From positions 62,001 through 126,000 of the forward strand of contig JAKURD010000001.1 of assembly GCA_022450045.1 (NCBI GenBank): 64,000 nucleotides of DNA, read 5' to 3'. Below are positions 8,426 to 16,771 of this stretch, piece by piece; positions within the stretch are counted from its first letter, which is position 1, and each line of letters begins with the position of its first letter. The stretch is from Gracilimonas sp. Lineage in GTDB: Bacteria; Bacteroidota; Rhodothermia; Balneolales; Balneolaceae. Position numbers and translations under genes: made by a program. The notes under the pieces were generated by a model. It searched no databases and was not told where the DNA came from. It worked only from the letters and a program-made list of their open reading frames with translations.

Positions 8426-9157
8426 ATGGGAAAAAGAAAGGTTTTCAGTAAGCAACATTTACATATATCCGGATTAGAAATTCTGGTCATTCGAAAGAAT
8501 GTGAAAAACCTTAATCTGAGAGTCTATCCCCGGGAACAGCAAATTCGGGTTTCCGTACCTCGCAGAATTCCTGAAAGCTCTGTCATCAAGTTCATTCAAA
8601 GCAAACTAAGCTGGATACGTACCCACCTATCAAACTACAGAGAAGTTCCCCAAAAAATGCCGTTACTGTTTGAGTCAACAGAAAAGCATTTATTTCAGGG
8701 GAAGGAATATGAGCTTCTGGTCATCGAGAAAAATGAAGCGCCCAAGGTTTTTGTCAGTGATGAAGGTACGCTGATTCTTCAGGTTCGCTCAGGTTCAACA
8801 AAAGAAAAACGATCATCGGTATTGAAGGAATGGTACAGAGCCAGACTTAAAGAAGAGATCCCGCTGCTGATCGAAAAGTGGGAAAAGCCAATGGGAGTCC
8901 AGGTAAAAGAGTTTGGGGTGAAGTTGATGAAAACCCGGTGGGGTACGTGCAACATCAGGGATCGGCGGATATGGCTGAATCTGGAACTTGCAAAAAAACG
9001 TCCGGAATTACTGGAATATGTTGTAGTGCACGAGATGGTCCATTTGCTTGAACGGCTGCATAACAAACGTTTCTATGCTTTCATGAGTAAATTTTTACCT
9101 GAATGGAAGAATTTAAAGGATGAACTTAACGGAAGATCCTCTATTTCTGATTGCTGA
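8426..9157 (+). CDS. YgjP/SprT-like zinc metallopeptidase (DUF45)
   Basis: A 243-residue cytoplasmic-looking protein of the M48-related YgjP family. The zinc motif VVHEMVHLLERLH gives ligands His202 and His206, catalytic Glu203 and a candidate third ligand at His212. The preceding TRWGTCN (about 171-177) and IWLNLELAK segments are also characteristic of the family. Cellular role is unknown for most members. It lies 13 bases after the peroxiredoxin-like gene. Start ATG at 8426; no signal peptide. Confidence 0.85.
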   Translation: MGKRKVFSKQHLHISGLEILVIRKNVKNLNLRVYPREQQIRVSVPRRIPESSVIKFIQSKLSWIRTHLSNYREVPQKMPLLFESTEKHLFQGKEYELLVIEKNEAPKVFVSDEGTLILQVRSGSTKEKRSSVLKEWYRARLKEEIPLLIEKWEKPMGVQVKEFGVKLMKTRWGTCNIRDRRIWLNLELAKKRPELLEYVVVHEMVHLLERLHNKRFYAFMSKFLPEWKNLKDELNGRSSISDC

Positions 9158-9232
9158 TCTTTTTCTCCCGAAGGTTTTTCAAATGGCCGGCATCTAACTT
9201 AGTGAACACAAATTAGATGCGGAGCATACCCC

Positions 9233-9721
9233 ATGAAAAACATTATCAAAGTATCCGTTTTATCAACTTTATTGATCGTATTAACTGTTGACGTTTCAGC
9301 CCAACAGCGTAACAAAATGCAGAACCGTGCTAAAGGTAATTCTCAGGAACAAATGATGAATCGTTCTGAAAGACAAGGCCAAGATCAGCACCGTATGATG
9401 GCTAAGTTAAACCTGACTGACGAACAAAGAGCTAAGGTCGAAGAAATACATCTAAATGGCCAAAAAGGTATGATTCCCCTCAGGAATAACATTCAGGAAA
9501 AAAATACTCAATTGCGTACGCTAAGAATGGCTGGTGATTATGATGAGGATGCAGTACATGCACTTATTGAAGAGATCGGAAAATTGAAAACCGCTATGAT
9601 GGTGATGAGAACAAGCCATCAGCAACAAATTCGTGAATTACTGACTGAAGAACAGCGTATCAAGTTTGATGTATACCAACAAAATTCCATGAAACGACAG
9701 CCTCGTTTTGGAATGAAGTAG
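9233..9721 (+). CDS. Spy/CpxP-like periplasmic protein
   Basis: A 162-residue exported protein (signal peptide cleaved near SAQ|QRN). It is rich in Met, Gln and Arg and has two LTxxQR motifs: LNLTDEQRAKV (about 61-71) and LLTEEQRIKF (about 139-148), the hallmark of the Spy/CpxP fold. Such proteins are all-alpha dimers that act as periplasmic chaperones or as sensors in envelope or metal stress. It ends at a strong terminator and is followed by an ECF sigma operon whose third gene is also Spy-like, so this may be a target of that regulator. That link is inference. Confidence 0.8.
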   Translation: MKNIIKVSVLSTLLIVLTVDVSAQQRNKMQNRAKGNSQEQMMNRSERQGQDQHRMMAKLNLTDEQRAKVEEIHLNGQKGMIPLRNNIQEKNTQLRTLRMAGDYDEDAVHALIEEIGKLKTAMMVMRTSHQQQIRELLTEEQRIKFDVYQQNSMKRQPRFGMK

Positions 9722-9729
9722 CTTAGTTC

Positions 9730-9764
9730 AAAATGCAGGGAGTAATATCCCTGCATTTTATTTC
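9730..9764 (+). terminator. rho-independent terminator
   Basis: The 11-bp stem AAATGCAGGGA/TCCCTGCATTT encloses GTAATA and is followed by a T-rich tract. It separates the Spy-like gene from the sigma factor gene at 9783. Confidence 0.85.
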
Positions 9765-9782
9765 ACCTCCACGGTTAGTATA

Positions 9783-10412
9783 ATGCACCTCAACAAAGGA
9801 ACAGCAATACATATAAAAGCAAAACAGATCGAAGAATCAGGTTTTATAGAACAACTTGAAGAGCGGGATAAAGGAGCCTTTAAACAACTGGTTAATGAAC
9901 ATAAAGACCGGGTTTATAATACTTGCTTAGGGTTTTTACGAAACCCACACGATGCTGAAGATGTTTCGCAAGAGGTTTTTATCCAGGTTTTTGATTCTAT
10001 CGGTGACTTCCGGGAAGATGCATCGCTTTCTACCTGGATCTATCGCATTGCCGTTACGAAATCGCTGGAGTTAATACGGTATCGCAAGCGAAAAAAGAGA
10101 GCCGGGTTCTTTGAAGCACTGAGCTCACTTTTTAATGAACCTGATAATGAACCGGATCCGTCTGAGTTTATGCATCCCGGTGTAGAGCTGGAAAACAAAG
10201 AACGGGCACAGATTCTATTCAGGGAAATTGAAAAACTGACCGAGAAACAGCGTGTAGCCTTTACCTTGCAAAAAGTAGAAGGATTGAGTTACCAGGAAGT
10301 GGCCGATGTAATGGAGCTTAGTATCCCTGCGGTAGAGTCACTAATCTACCGGGCCAAGGAAAACCTGAAAAAACAATTGTTCTCTTATTACCAACAAAAC
10401 GAAATCAATTGA
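9783..10412 (+). CDS. ECF-family RNA polymerase sigma factor
   Basis: A 209-residue sigma-70-type protein with region 2 at about 39-103 (RVYNTCLGFLRNPHDAEDVS, then 'LSTWIYRIAVTKSLE') and region 4 at about 143-200 (LTEKQRVAFTLQKVEGLSYQ, then a helix-turn-helix 'IPAVESLIYRAKENLKK'). It would direct transcription of an envelope-stress regulon. The N-terminal 20 residues are poorly conserved-looking, so a downstream start is possible, but ATG at 9783 is the first. Its stop is followed within 3 bases by the next gene, and the three genes 9783-11261 look like one operon. No separate zinc-binding (HxxxCxxC) anti-sigma domain is present in the neighbours. Confidence 0.9.
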   Translation: MHLNKGTAIHIKAKQIEESGFIEQLEERDKGAFKQLVNEHKDRVYNTCLGFLRNPHDAEDVSQEVFIQVFDSIGDFREDASLSTWIYRIAVTKSLELIRYRKRKKRAGFFEALSSLFNEPDNEPDPSEFMHPGVELENKERAQILFREIEKLTEKQRVAFTLQKVEGLSYQEVADVMELSIPAVESLIYRAKENLKKQLFSYYQQNEIN

Positions 10413-10414
10413 TC

Positions 10415-10750
10415 ATGAAAAGCCAAAATAACATAGACCGGGAAGTGGATAAGACCATGAATGCACTGGACGGATTGGCACCCTCCAAAACAGACCCATT
10501 TTTTTACAGCAGGCTTTCGGCAAAGCTGGAAAACAGGGATCAAACTGAGCATGAAGAATCCTTCAGTTTTGGCTTTGCCTTTTCTATGGCGGCCGTGATT
10601 TTATTCCTTTCTCTTAATGTTGCTTCATTTACATTTTATGATAATATGTTTGTGCAGGATGACGTACAGCAAGAAGAATTTATTGACGAAATGGCTTACG
10701 AATATCAGGTGTTTAACCTGAGTTATTATGAAAACTTTGAAGAAGACTAA
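10415..10750 (+). CDS. small single-pass membrane protein, candidate anti-sigma factor
   Basis: A 111-residue protein from ATG at 10415 (a TTG at 10409 overlaps the sigma gene stop and is less likely). It has a charged cytoplasmic-type N-terminus (about 1-47), one hydrophobic helix (about 50-70, FAFSMAAVILFLSLNVASF) and a very acidic C-terminal tail. I do not recognise a named domain. Position directly after the sigma gene and the topology suggest a membrane-anchored anti-sigma factor, similar in layout to CnrY. Direct sequence support for sigma binding is absent. Confidence 0.55.
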   Translation: MKSQNNIDREVDKTMNALDGLAPSKTDPFFYSRLSAKLENRDQTEHEESFSFGFAFSMAAVILFLSLNVASFTFYDNMFVQDDVQQEEFIDEMAYEYQVFNLSYYENFEED

Positions 10751-10751
10751 T

Positions 10752-11261
10752 ATGGACATTGGAAAAAAATACCGCTGGGCGCTAACCGGTCTGGTCATTA
10801 TGATCGTGCTTAATGCTGCCACCTTGTTCACAATCTGGATCAACCAATCTGATCACGACCGGAGAAATTATCGTAGTTCCGATCACGACAGGGGCTCTAT
10901 GCAGGAATACCTGAAAGAGAAGATCGGGTTGAACGATGATCAGGCAGAATCGATCACCGATATGCGTCGGGGACACTACCGTGAAATTCGCACTTTCAGG
11001 GACAGTCTTGAGAAAAACCGTCGCGTTTACTTTGAGTTCATCATGAGTGAAGAAGCTGATAATGAGCAGAAGCGGGATTCACTGCGCAACTTACTTACTG
11101 AACAGTATGAAAATATTGAAGGATTATTGTATAACCACATGACCGAGGTAAAAGAGCTCTTAAATGAAGAACAGCAGGATAAGTTTGAAAAGCTAATGCT
11201 TAATATGTACTTCAAGGACAGAAATGAAGCCCGTCAGCAAAACCGCAAGGCAGAAAACTGA
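10752..11261 (+). CDS. membrane-anchored Spy-like (CnrX-type) protein
   Basis: A 169-residue protein from ATG at 10752, one base past the stop of the preceding gene (an alternative in-frame ATG at 10728 would overlap that gene). One N-terminal hydrophobic helix (about 9-28) anchors a helical, charge-rich domain with IGLNDDQAESITDMRRGHY (Spy-like LxxxQ motif) and LLNEEQQDKFEKLML near the end. This is the fold of CpxP, ZraP and CnrX periplasmic sensors. In the CnrYXH system a sigma factor, a membrane anti-sigma peptide and a CnrX sensor are encoded together. The same order of types is seen here, which supports a sensor role. Which signal it senses is unknown. Confidence 0.68.
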   Translation: MDIGKKYRWALTGLVIMIVLNAATLFTIWINQSDHDRRNYRSSDHDRGSMQEYLKEKIGLNDDQAESITDMRRGHYREIRTFRDSLEKNRRVYFEFIMSEEADNEQKRDSLRNLLTEQYENIEGLLYNHMTEVKELLNEEQQDKFEKLMLNMYFKDRNEARQQNRKAEN

Positions 11262-11386
11262 TTGGTTTTTCTTTCTATTCTGTTAAATGTGGCTGTCAGA
11301 CATCTTCGTAAAAAAATATACTTCTTTTGAGAATTCAGACTTTAATGAGTATCTAATCGCATACTCTAAACTCAGTCTGAATCTAT

Positions 11387-13840
11387 ATGCGATATCTAAA
11401 GCTACCTTTTTTTGTCAGTGCTACTTTTCTATTTCTTACCTTTTTAATTTTAGCTGCCTGCAGTACTCCCAAAGCAACCGGAAGCCAGCAGAATGTGAAT
11501 CAACCTGCTTCTAACCTAACAGAACCAGACGGTCTTTTTACCATCCATAATTCCGAGGGTAAGTTGTTCTATGAGATTCCTGATTCTCTTCTTGGGCGAG
11601 ACATGATCATATTAAGCCGTATTGCTAAAACCGCTCAAGGACTAGGTTGGGGCGGAGACCGTCTTGCACCGCAACAAGTGGTACGCTGGGAAAAGAAAAA
11701 TGGACGGATCTTACTCAGAGGGGTCTCTTATGACAACAGTTCAAGTGAAGATAAACCAATATATCAAGCTGTAGAAAACTCCAATTTCCCAACTATTATT
11801 GAAGCCTTTGATATCCAGAAAAGTAAGGTTGGACATTCTCTGATCGATGTAACTGATCTGTATTTAGGAGATTCAAAGGCATTCGGTTTGCAGAATCGCC
11901 ACCGGCAGCAATATCGAGTTACTCGACTAGACAGTGACCGATCGTATCTGGAATTTGCAAAGACTTTTCCGACCAATATTGAGGTAAGAACAGTACTGAC
12001 TTACGAAGCCGCTGAACCGCCATCTCAAGAACGCACCGGTGCTATTTCAATAGAGGTAAATCATAGCATGATATTGCTTCCCAAAGAACCAATGCGCCCT
12101 CGATTATATGATGAAAGAGTAGCAATGATCAATGTATCACAAACAGACTACGGAGATGATACCCAGTTCAGTAAAATGAAAGAATATGTCACCAGATTCC
12201 GACTGGAGCCAAAAGATCCTGAAGCATATAAGCGCGGCGAACTTGTTGAACCCGTGAAACCGATCATCTTTTATATTGATCCTGCAACACCGGAAAAATG
12301 GAGACCCTATTTTAAAGCTGGGGTAGATCAGTGGGTAGAGGCTTTTGAAGCTGCTGGTTTTAAAAATGCAATACGTGCAGAAATGGCTCCTGAAGATGAT
12401 CCTGATTTCAGTATGCTGGATGCCCGCTACTCCGTGATCCGCTACGTTGCCAACCCGGTAACCTCTGCAAATGCAGGTCCCGATGTCATTGATCCCAGAT
12501 CAGGTGAAACTATCCGTGCACATATGAATATGTATCATAATGTCATGAAACGCATGCATTGGCTTTCACTCAGTCAGACCGGTCCCCGAAATCCTGAAGT
12601 TCAGAAACTGGAAGTTTCTACTGAAGAAATGGGAAATTACCTCCAATACGTGGTTTCTCATGAAATGGCTCATGCCCTTGGATATCCCCATAATCAAAGA
12701 GCAAATACCGCCTATTCCATTGAGCAGTTGCGGTCCCCTGAATTCACTAAAGAATATGGAAATTCAGCTTCCGTAGTAGGCAGGACGCGCTATAATTATG
12801 TAGCACAACCCGAAGACGGTGATGTAAGAGTTCATCGAAGTGTTGGTGAATACGATGTTTGGGCAATTAAATGGGCATATACCGCATTCCCTGATGCAAA
12901 TTCTGCAGAAGAGGAAAAGAAGATCTTAGATGAATGGGTTTTGGAACAAGCTGATAATCCTGCGCGACAATTTGGCTATGGCCGTGATGACTTTGACCCT
13001 ACACAAATTACAGAATCAATTGGTGACGACTGGGTTCGGGCCAGTGAACTTGGAATGAAGAATCTTCATAGAGTTGTACCAAATCTGGTTGACTGGATCG
13101 GTGTTGAAGGACAGAATTATGAAGAAGTTATGATGCGTTACATGCAAATGTATATGCAGTGGGGCCGCCTTACCGAAAGAGTGATAGCGGCCATCGGTGG
13201 TTCTGTAGAAGAACTCAAAACCTATGGTCAGCCCGGAGTTGTGTACACAGAAATCACACAAGAAGAACAGCGTCGTTCAATGGAATTTTTAGATGAGCAC
13301 CTTTTTGCTACTCCTGAATGGTTGATAGACACAGATCTACTACGCAGGTTTGAACATGTTGGAGTGGTAGAACGTATTCGATGGTTCCAGTCAGCCGGGC
13401 TCAAAGCACTCCTTTCCCCACACCGTTTGGAAAGACTCGTAGAGCAATATGCAACTATCGGTGAAGAAGCATATGGACCTGCTGAAATGCTGGACGATCT
13501 GCGAAACAGTGTCTGGAGTGAACTTGATCAGAATTCTGAGATCGATACCTATCGGCGGAACTTACAAAATGCCTGGTTAGATCAGGTTACCTTCCTCCTT
13601 TTGGAAGCTGAAGCAACAGCAGGCAACCCTCCCGGAGATTACCGTCCCGAGATCTATTACAAGGAACTTCGAACTGATTTCCACATACAGCAATCAGATA
13701 TCAGGGCGCTGCTTTTTGAACAACTTCATTTACTCAAGAAAGATGTAGAATCTGTTCTGGAAAATTCAAGTGACCGATACAACCGGGCACACTTACAATA
13801 CGTGAATCATAGAATAGACCAGGTTTTAGCAGATATTTAG
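11387..13840 (+). CDS. zinc-dependent metalloprotease lipoprotein (DUF5117/DUF4953 type)
   Basis: An 817-residue lipoprotein: the signal peptide ends in a lipobox ILAAC (Cys25). The central catalytic motif HEMAHALGYPHN places zinc ligands His425, His429 and His435 and the catalytic Glu426, an extended metzincin-like HExxHxxGxxHN. The N-terminal half (about 60-280) matches the DUF5118/DUF5117 arrangement and the C-terminal half is helical. Such large exported proteases are frequent in Bacteroidota and sit at the outer membrane. It starts at ATG 11387 and is monocistronic. Substrate is unknown. Confidence 0.87.
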   Translation: MRYLKLPFFVSATFLFLTFLILAACSTPKATGSQQNVNQPASNLTEPDGLFTIHNSEGKLFYEIPDSLLGRDMIILSRIAKTAQGLGWGGDRLAPQQVVRWEKKNGRILLRGVSYDNSSSEDKPIYQAVENSNFPTIIEAFDIQKSKVGHSLIDVTDLYLGDSKAFGLQNRHRQQYRVTRLDSDRSYLEFAKTFPTNIEVRTVLTYEAAEPPSQERTGAISIEVNHSMILLPKEPMRPRLYDERVAMINVSQTDYGDDTQFSKMKEYVTRFRLEPKDPEAYKRGELVEPVKPIIFYIDPATPEKWRPYFKAGVDQWVEAFEAAGFKNAIRAEMAPEDDPDFSMLDARYSVIRYVANPVTSANAGPDVIDPRSGETIRAHMNMYHNVMKRMHWLSLSQTGPRNPEVQKLEVSTEEMGNYLQYVVSHEMAHALGYPHNQRANTAYSIEQLRSPEFTKEYGNSASVVGRTRYNYVAQPEDGDVRVHRSVGEYDVWAIKWAYTAFPDANSAEEEKKILDEWVLEQADNPARQFGYGRDDFDPTQITESIGDDWVRASELGMKNLHRVVPNLVDWIGVEGQNYEEVMMRYMQMYMQWGRLTERVIAAIGGSVEELKTYGQPGVVYTEITQEEQRRSMEFLDEHLFATPEWLIDTDLLRRFEHVGVVERIRWFQSAGLKALLSPHRLERLVEQYATIGEEAYGPAEMLDDLRNSVWSELDQNSEIDTYRRNLQNAWLDQVTFLLLEAEATAGNPPGDYRPEIYYKELRTDFHIQQSDIRALLFEQLHLLKKDVESVLENSSDRYNRAHLQYVNHRIDQVLADI

Positions 13841-13915
13841 GAAGGTTTCCAGGGTTGCATCAGATAGTATTTGTCCGTTCGATGTTAGACAAGCAAATTC
13901 GTATCTTTACAGGAT

Positions 13916-15028
13916 ATGAAAACTACTGAAGCGACCCAAAAAACCGATCTCAAAGCACTCACTAAAGACGAATTAAATCATTTCTGTTCTGAACTTGGTC
14001 TGCAAAGCTTCCGGGCAGATCAGATCTTTCAATGGATGTATCAGAAAGGAGTTTCTAACTTTGAGGATATGACTAATCTTTCCAAAGATCTGAGAGAAAA
14101 GCTGCGGGATATCGCCACTGTAAACCGGATCAAACCGGTTCAGCAACAAGAGAGCAAAGATGGGACCATTAAATTCCTTTTTCAACTGAATGACCCGGAG
14201 CAAGAATATAAAATTGAAGCTGTTCTAATTCCAGACTTTTTCGCAGATGGAGCCGCCCGCAGATTGACGGTTTGCGCTTCTTCACAGGTTGGTTGCGTGT
14301 TTGGATGTGCATTTTGTGCCACCGGTAAAATGGGGCTGTTCAGAAATCTGACGCACGGTGAAATTGTAGATCAGGTGCAATATATCAATGATCTCGCCGA
14401 AGAAAAATATGGGAAGAAGATCACTAATATTGTTTATATGGGAATGGGTGAACCTCTTCACAATTACAAAGCGATCGTACATTCAGCCCACATCATTTCA
14501 GATCCGCTGAGTATTGAGCTTTCCCCGAAACGGATTACCGTTTCCACCGTTGGCCTGACCAAACAGATCAAAAAGCTGGCCGATGATCAAGAGGAATTCA
14601 ATCTGGCTATTTCCCTTCATGCCCCTACCGATGAGAAGAGAGATAAGATCATGCCTATCAACAGTTCGATGAATCTGGAGAGCCTGGAAGATGCCGTAAA
14701 GCATTACCACAAAGCCACAGATAAATCAATCACCTACGAATACCTGCTGTTTGATAATTTCAACGACAGTCCTCAGGACGCACGTGATCTTGCCAAGATC
14801 GTGAAATGGGTTCCAAGCAAGGTGAATATCATCATGTATAACAATGTGGCCGGTGTAGAATTAAAACGTGCCAGAGAAGAACGACTTAACGATTTCATGC
14901 GAGAGCTCATAAAAAACGATGTACGTGCTACGGTTCGCCGAAGCCGCGGAGATGATATTGATGCCGGTTGCGGTCAGCTGGCCATCCGGGAAGGAGCTCC
15001 CAAAGGCAAAACGATGGCGAAGAGTTAA
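13916..15028 (+). CDS. rlmN: 23S rRNA (A2503-C2)/tRNA (A37) methyltransferase RlmN
   Basis: A 370-residue radical-SAM enzyme. The cluster motif CVFGCAFC gives Cys127, Cys131 and Cys134, and GEIVDQVQ, 'NIVYMGMGEPLHN' and 'RITVSTVG' follow as in RlmN. The C-terminal DAGCGQL carries the cysteine that forms the methyl-transfer intermediate. It methylates C2 of A2503 in 23S rRNA and A37 in some tRNAs. Convergent with lepB; only about 43 bases separate the stops. Confidence 0.96.
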   Translation: MKTTEATQKTDLKALTKDELNHFCSELGLQSFRADQIFQWMYQKGVSNFEDMTNLSKDLREKLRDIATVNRIKPVQQQESKDGTIKFLFQLNDPEQEYKIEAVLIPDFFADGAARRLTVCASSQVGCVFGCAFCATGKMGLFRNLTHGEIVDQVQYINDLAEEKYGKKITNIVYMGMGEPLHNYKAIVHSAHIISDPLSIELSPKRITVSTVGLTKQIKKLADDQEEFNLAISLHAPTDEKRDKIMPINSSMNLESLEDAVKHYHKATDKSITYEYLLFDNFNDSPQDARDLAKIVKWVPSKVNIIMYNNVAGVELKRAREERLNDFMRELIKNDVRATVRRSRGDDIDAGCGQLAIREGAPKGKTMAKS

Positions 15029-15071
15029 AGTAGTCAGAACTCACAACCCATAACTCAGGTTTTACTGAATT

Positions 15072-16175
15072 CTACTTAATTACTGTAAATATTCGTTCGA
15101 AACGGGGTACGAAGTTGTCGGTTGAGAACCAAACCAGCGCTGCTTTCCCAATAACGTGATCTTCAGGCACAAATCCCCAGAAACGGGAATCCTGGCTGTT
15201 ATCACGATTATCACCCATCCCAAAATAGTAATCCTGCTTAATGGTGTAGGAATTCGTTTCCTCCCCATTGATAAAGATCGTTCCGCCTTCTCTGCGTAAT
15301 TCATTGCGTTCGTAACGTTCAATAATATCTTTATAGATGTACCAATTATCATTGGTTATCTCAATCTCCTGTCCTTCAAAAGGGACTACAATCTCAGGCA
15401 TTTGATCGGGATTATTGAAGGCCTTGGAGAAATCGCCCTGGCTTTGAACGTAATTTCTATCTACTGCTCCCGCATCATTTACATTCAGATACATGGTGTC
15501 TAACTCGGCCCAGCCCTGAACCGTTTCAGCTACTTCATCCGACATATTCACAATATAGGTATCCTGATTGTTGTAGCCGATCAATTCTCCTCCTACCGAT
15601 TCCATCTTGGCAGTACTTAGACGTACCCGGTCTGCCATTCTAAGCACATAATGTTTTTGCACTCCCGGGTGGTTCTTCTCCGGTTCACCGTTTATATACA
15701 ACACTTTGTCCTGAATGGAGATGGTGTCTCTGGCTATGGCAACAGCACGTTTTATATAATTGGTTTTTTGGGAGACCGGCTTCACTTCCCAAGGTACATT
15801 GAATACAAAAATGTCGTTTCGCTCAATATCTCTGAATCCGGGAAGTCGTGTTGAAGGAAGTTTAACTCCGGGAACACACCAACCCTGTATGAAAGGAACA
15901 CATATGGCCATAGGCGTTCTGGGTCCATACGTTATGTTTGAAACAATAAGCAGATCTCCCGTCATCAGGGTTTTCTCCATAGAGGGAGTTGGAATCTTAT
16001 ATGACCCAAATAGAAATGCCCGAAGCAGTGCAGCGGCTATAAAAGCGAAAACAATAGCATCTACCCATTCACGAAGCCAGGATTTCGCTTTTTTATTTTC
16101 TTCTTCTTTTTTGTCCTTCTTTCTTTGCCAGTACGAGCTTATGCCCTGATCGTTTTGATCGCTTTTGTCTTCCAA
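15072..16175 (-). CDS. lepB: signal peptidase I with large insertion
   Basis: A 367-residue membrane protease. One N-terminal transmembrane helix (about 36-57) precedes the catalytic box IPTPSMEKTLMTGD with nucleophile Ser65; the general-base Lys142 lies in NYIKRAVAIARD. The C-terminal box FGMGDNRDNSQDSRFWGFVP identifies the family. It is long for signal peptidase I: about 120 residues between the Lys box and the GDNRDNS box (150-310) form an insertion, common in Bacteroidota. It removes Sec signal peptides at the outer face of the inner membrane. It ends the lepA - unknown - lepB run, starting 7 bases after the preceding gene. Confidence 0.95.
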   Translation of the reverse strand: MEDKSDQNDQGISSYWQRKKDKKEEENKKAKSWLREWVDAIVFAFIAAALLRAFLFGSYKIPTPSMEKTLMTGDLLIVSNITYGPRTPMAICVPFIQGWCVPGVKLPSTRLPGFRDIERNDIFVFNVPWEVKPVSQKTNYIKRAVAIARDTISIQDKVLYINGEPEKNHPGVQKHYVLRMADRVRLSTAKMESVGGELIGYNNQDTYIVNMSDEVAETVQGWAELDTMYLNVNDAGAVDRNYVQSQGDFSKAFNNPDQMPEIVVPFEGQEIEITNDNWYIYKDIIERYERNELRREGGTIFINGEETNSYTIKQDYYFGMGDNRDNSQDSRFWGFVPEDHVIGKAALVWFSTDNFVPRFERIFTVIK

Positions 16176-16182
16176 GATGTGC

Positions 16183-16755
16183 TTATTTAATGTTTATATG
16201 CGAGGGTTTTTTGATTTCCTCTTTTTTATATTCGCCCGATTCGTAAGAAACTTTAAACCACTGTCCTCTTTCGGGAGAGTAAAAATAGTCAACGTATTCT
16301 TTGGGGGAGGCTTCCCTTAATTCTTTCGTTAAAGTGCGTTTAACGGCAGGCATCAGATCAACATACCTGCTAGCTCCAACATATACCAAGCCATTGTCGA
16401 AAGGGCCTTCCAGATCCAAAACCATCATAGGGATATAACCGTCGATGATAAACCAGTATTCAAATTGAATAGACTTCCCATCCCGAAGATACCCGTCTTT
16501 TTCGATGATATCTTCCACCGTTTGGGTAGGATCTCCATAGGCACTTTGCAAAACGGCCCTGATCTCAATGGCAGGCATCCGGTCCAATTCATTGAACCGA
16601 AATCCCTGCCCGGTCCATTTTATATCAGCAAACTGTCGCTGAAAATCGGCCCGGTCTTCATTACTTACTTTTTTGATCACGGGTTCCTCAAATTGTGCCT
16701 GTGCGGCTGTTGATATCATCACCATCATGATGAAAAAAAATAATATTCGTTTCAT
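16183..16755 (-). CDS. exported protein of unknown function between lepA and lepB
   Basis: I do not recognise a named domain. From ATG at 16755 (residue 1) the protein is about 190 residues and opens with a signal peptide MKRILFFFIMMVMISTAAQAQ. In-frame ATGs further upstream would overlap lepA and lack signal-peptide character. The mature part has a mixed alpha/beta pattern with FEYWFIIDGYIPMMVLDLEG and 'SPKEYVDYFYSPERGQWF'. It has only four bases' spacing character on either side (17 from lepA, 7 from lepB), so it is most likely transcribed with them. A periplasmic role is the only safe inference. Confidence 0.75.
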   Translation of the reverse strand: MKRILFFFIMMVMISTAAQAQFEEPVIKKVSNEDRADFQRQFADIKWTGQGFRFNELDRMPAIEIRAVLQSAYGDPTQTVEDIIEKDGYLRDGKSIQFEYWFIIDGYIPMMVLDLEGPFDNGLVYVGASRYVDLMPAVKRTLTKELREASPKEYVDYFYSPERGQWFKVSYESGEYKKEEIKKPSHINIK

Positions 16756-16771
16756 TAATTTTTGCATAGCT

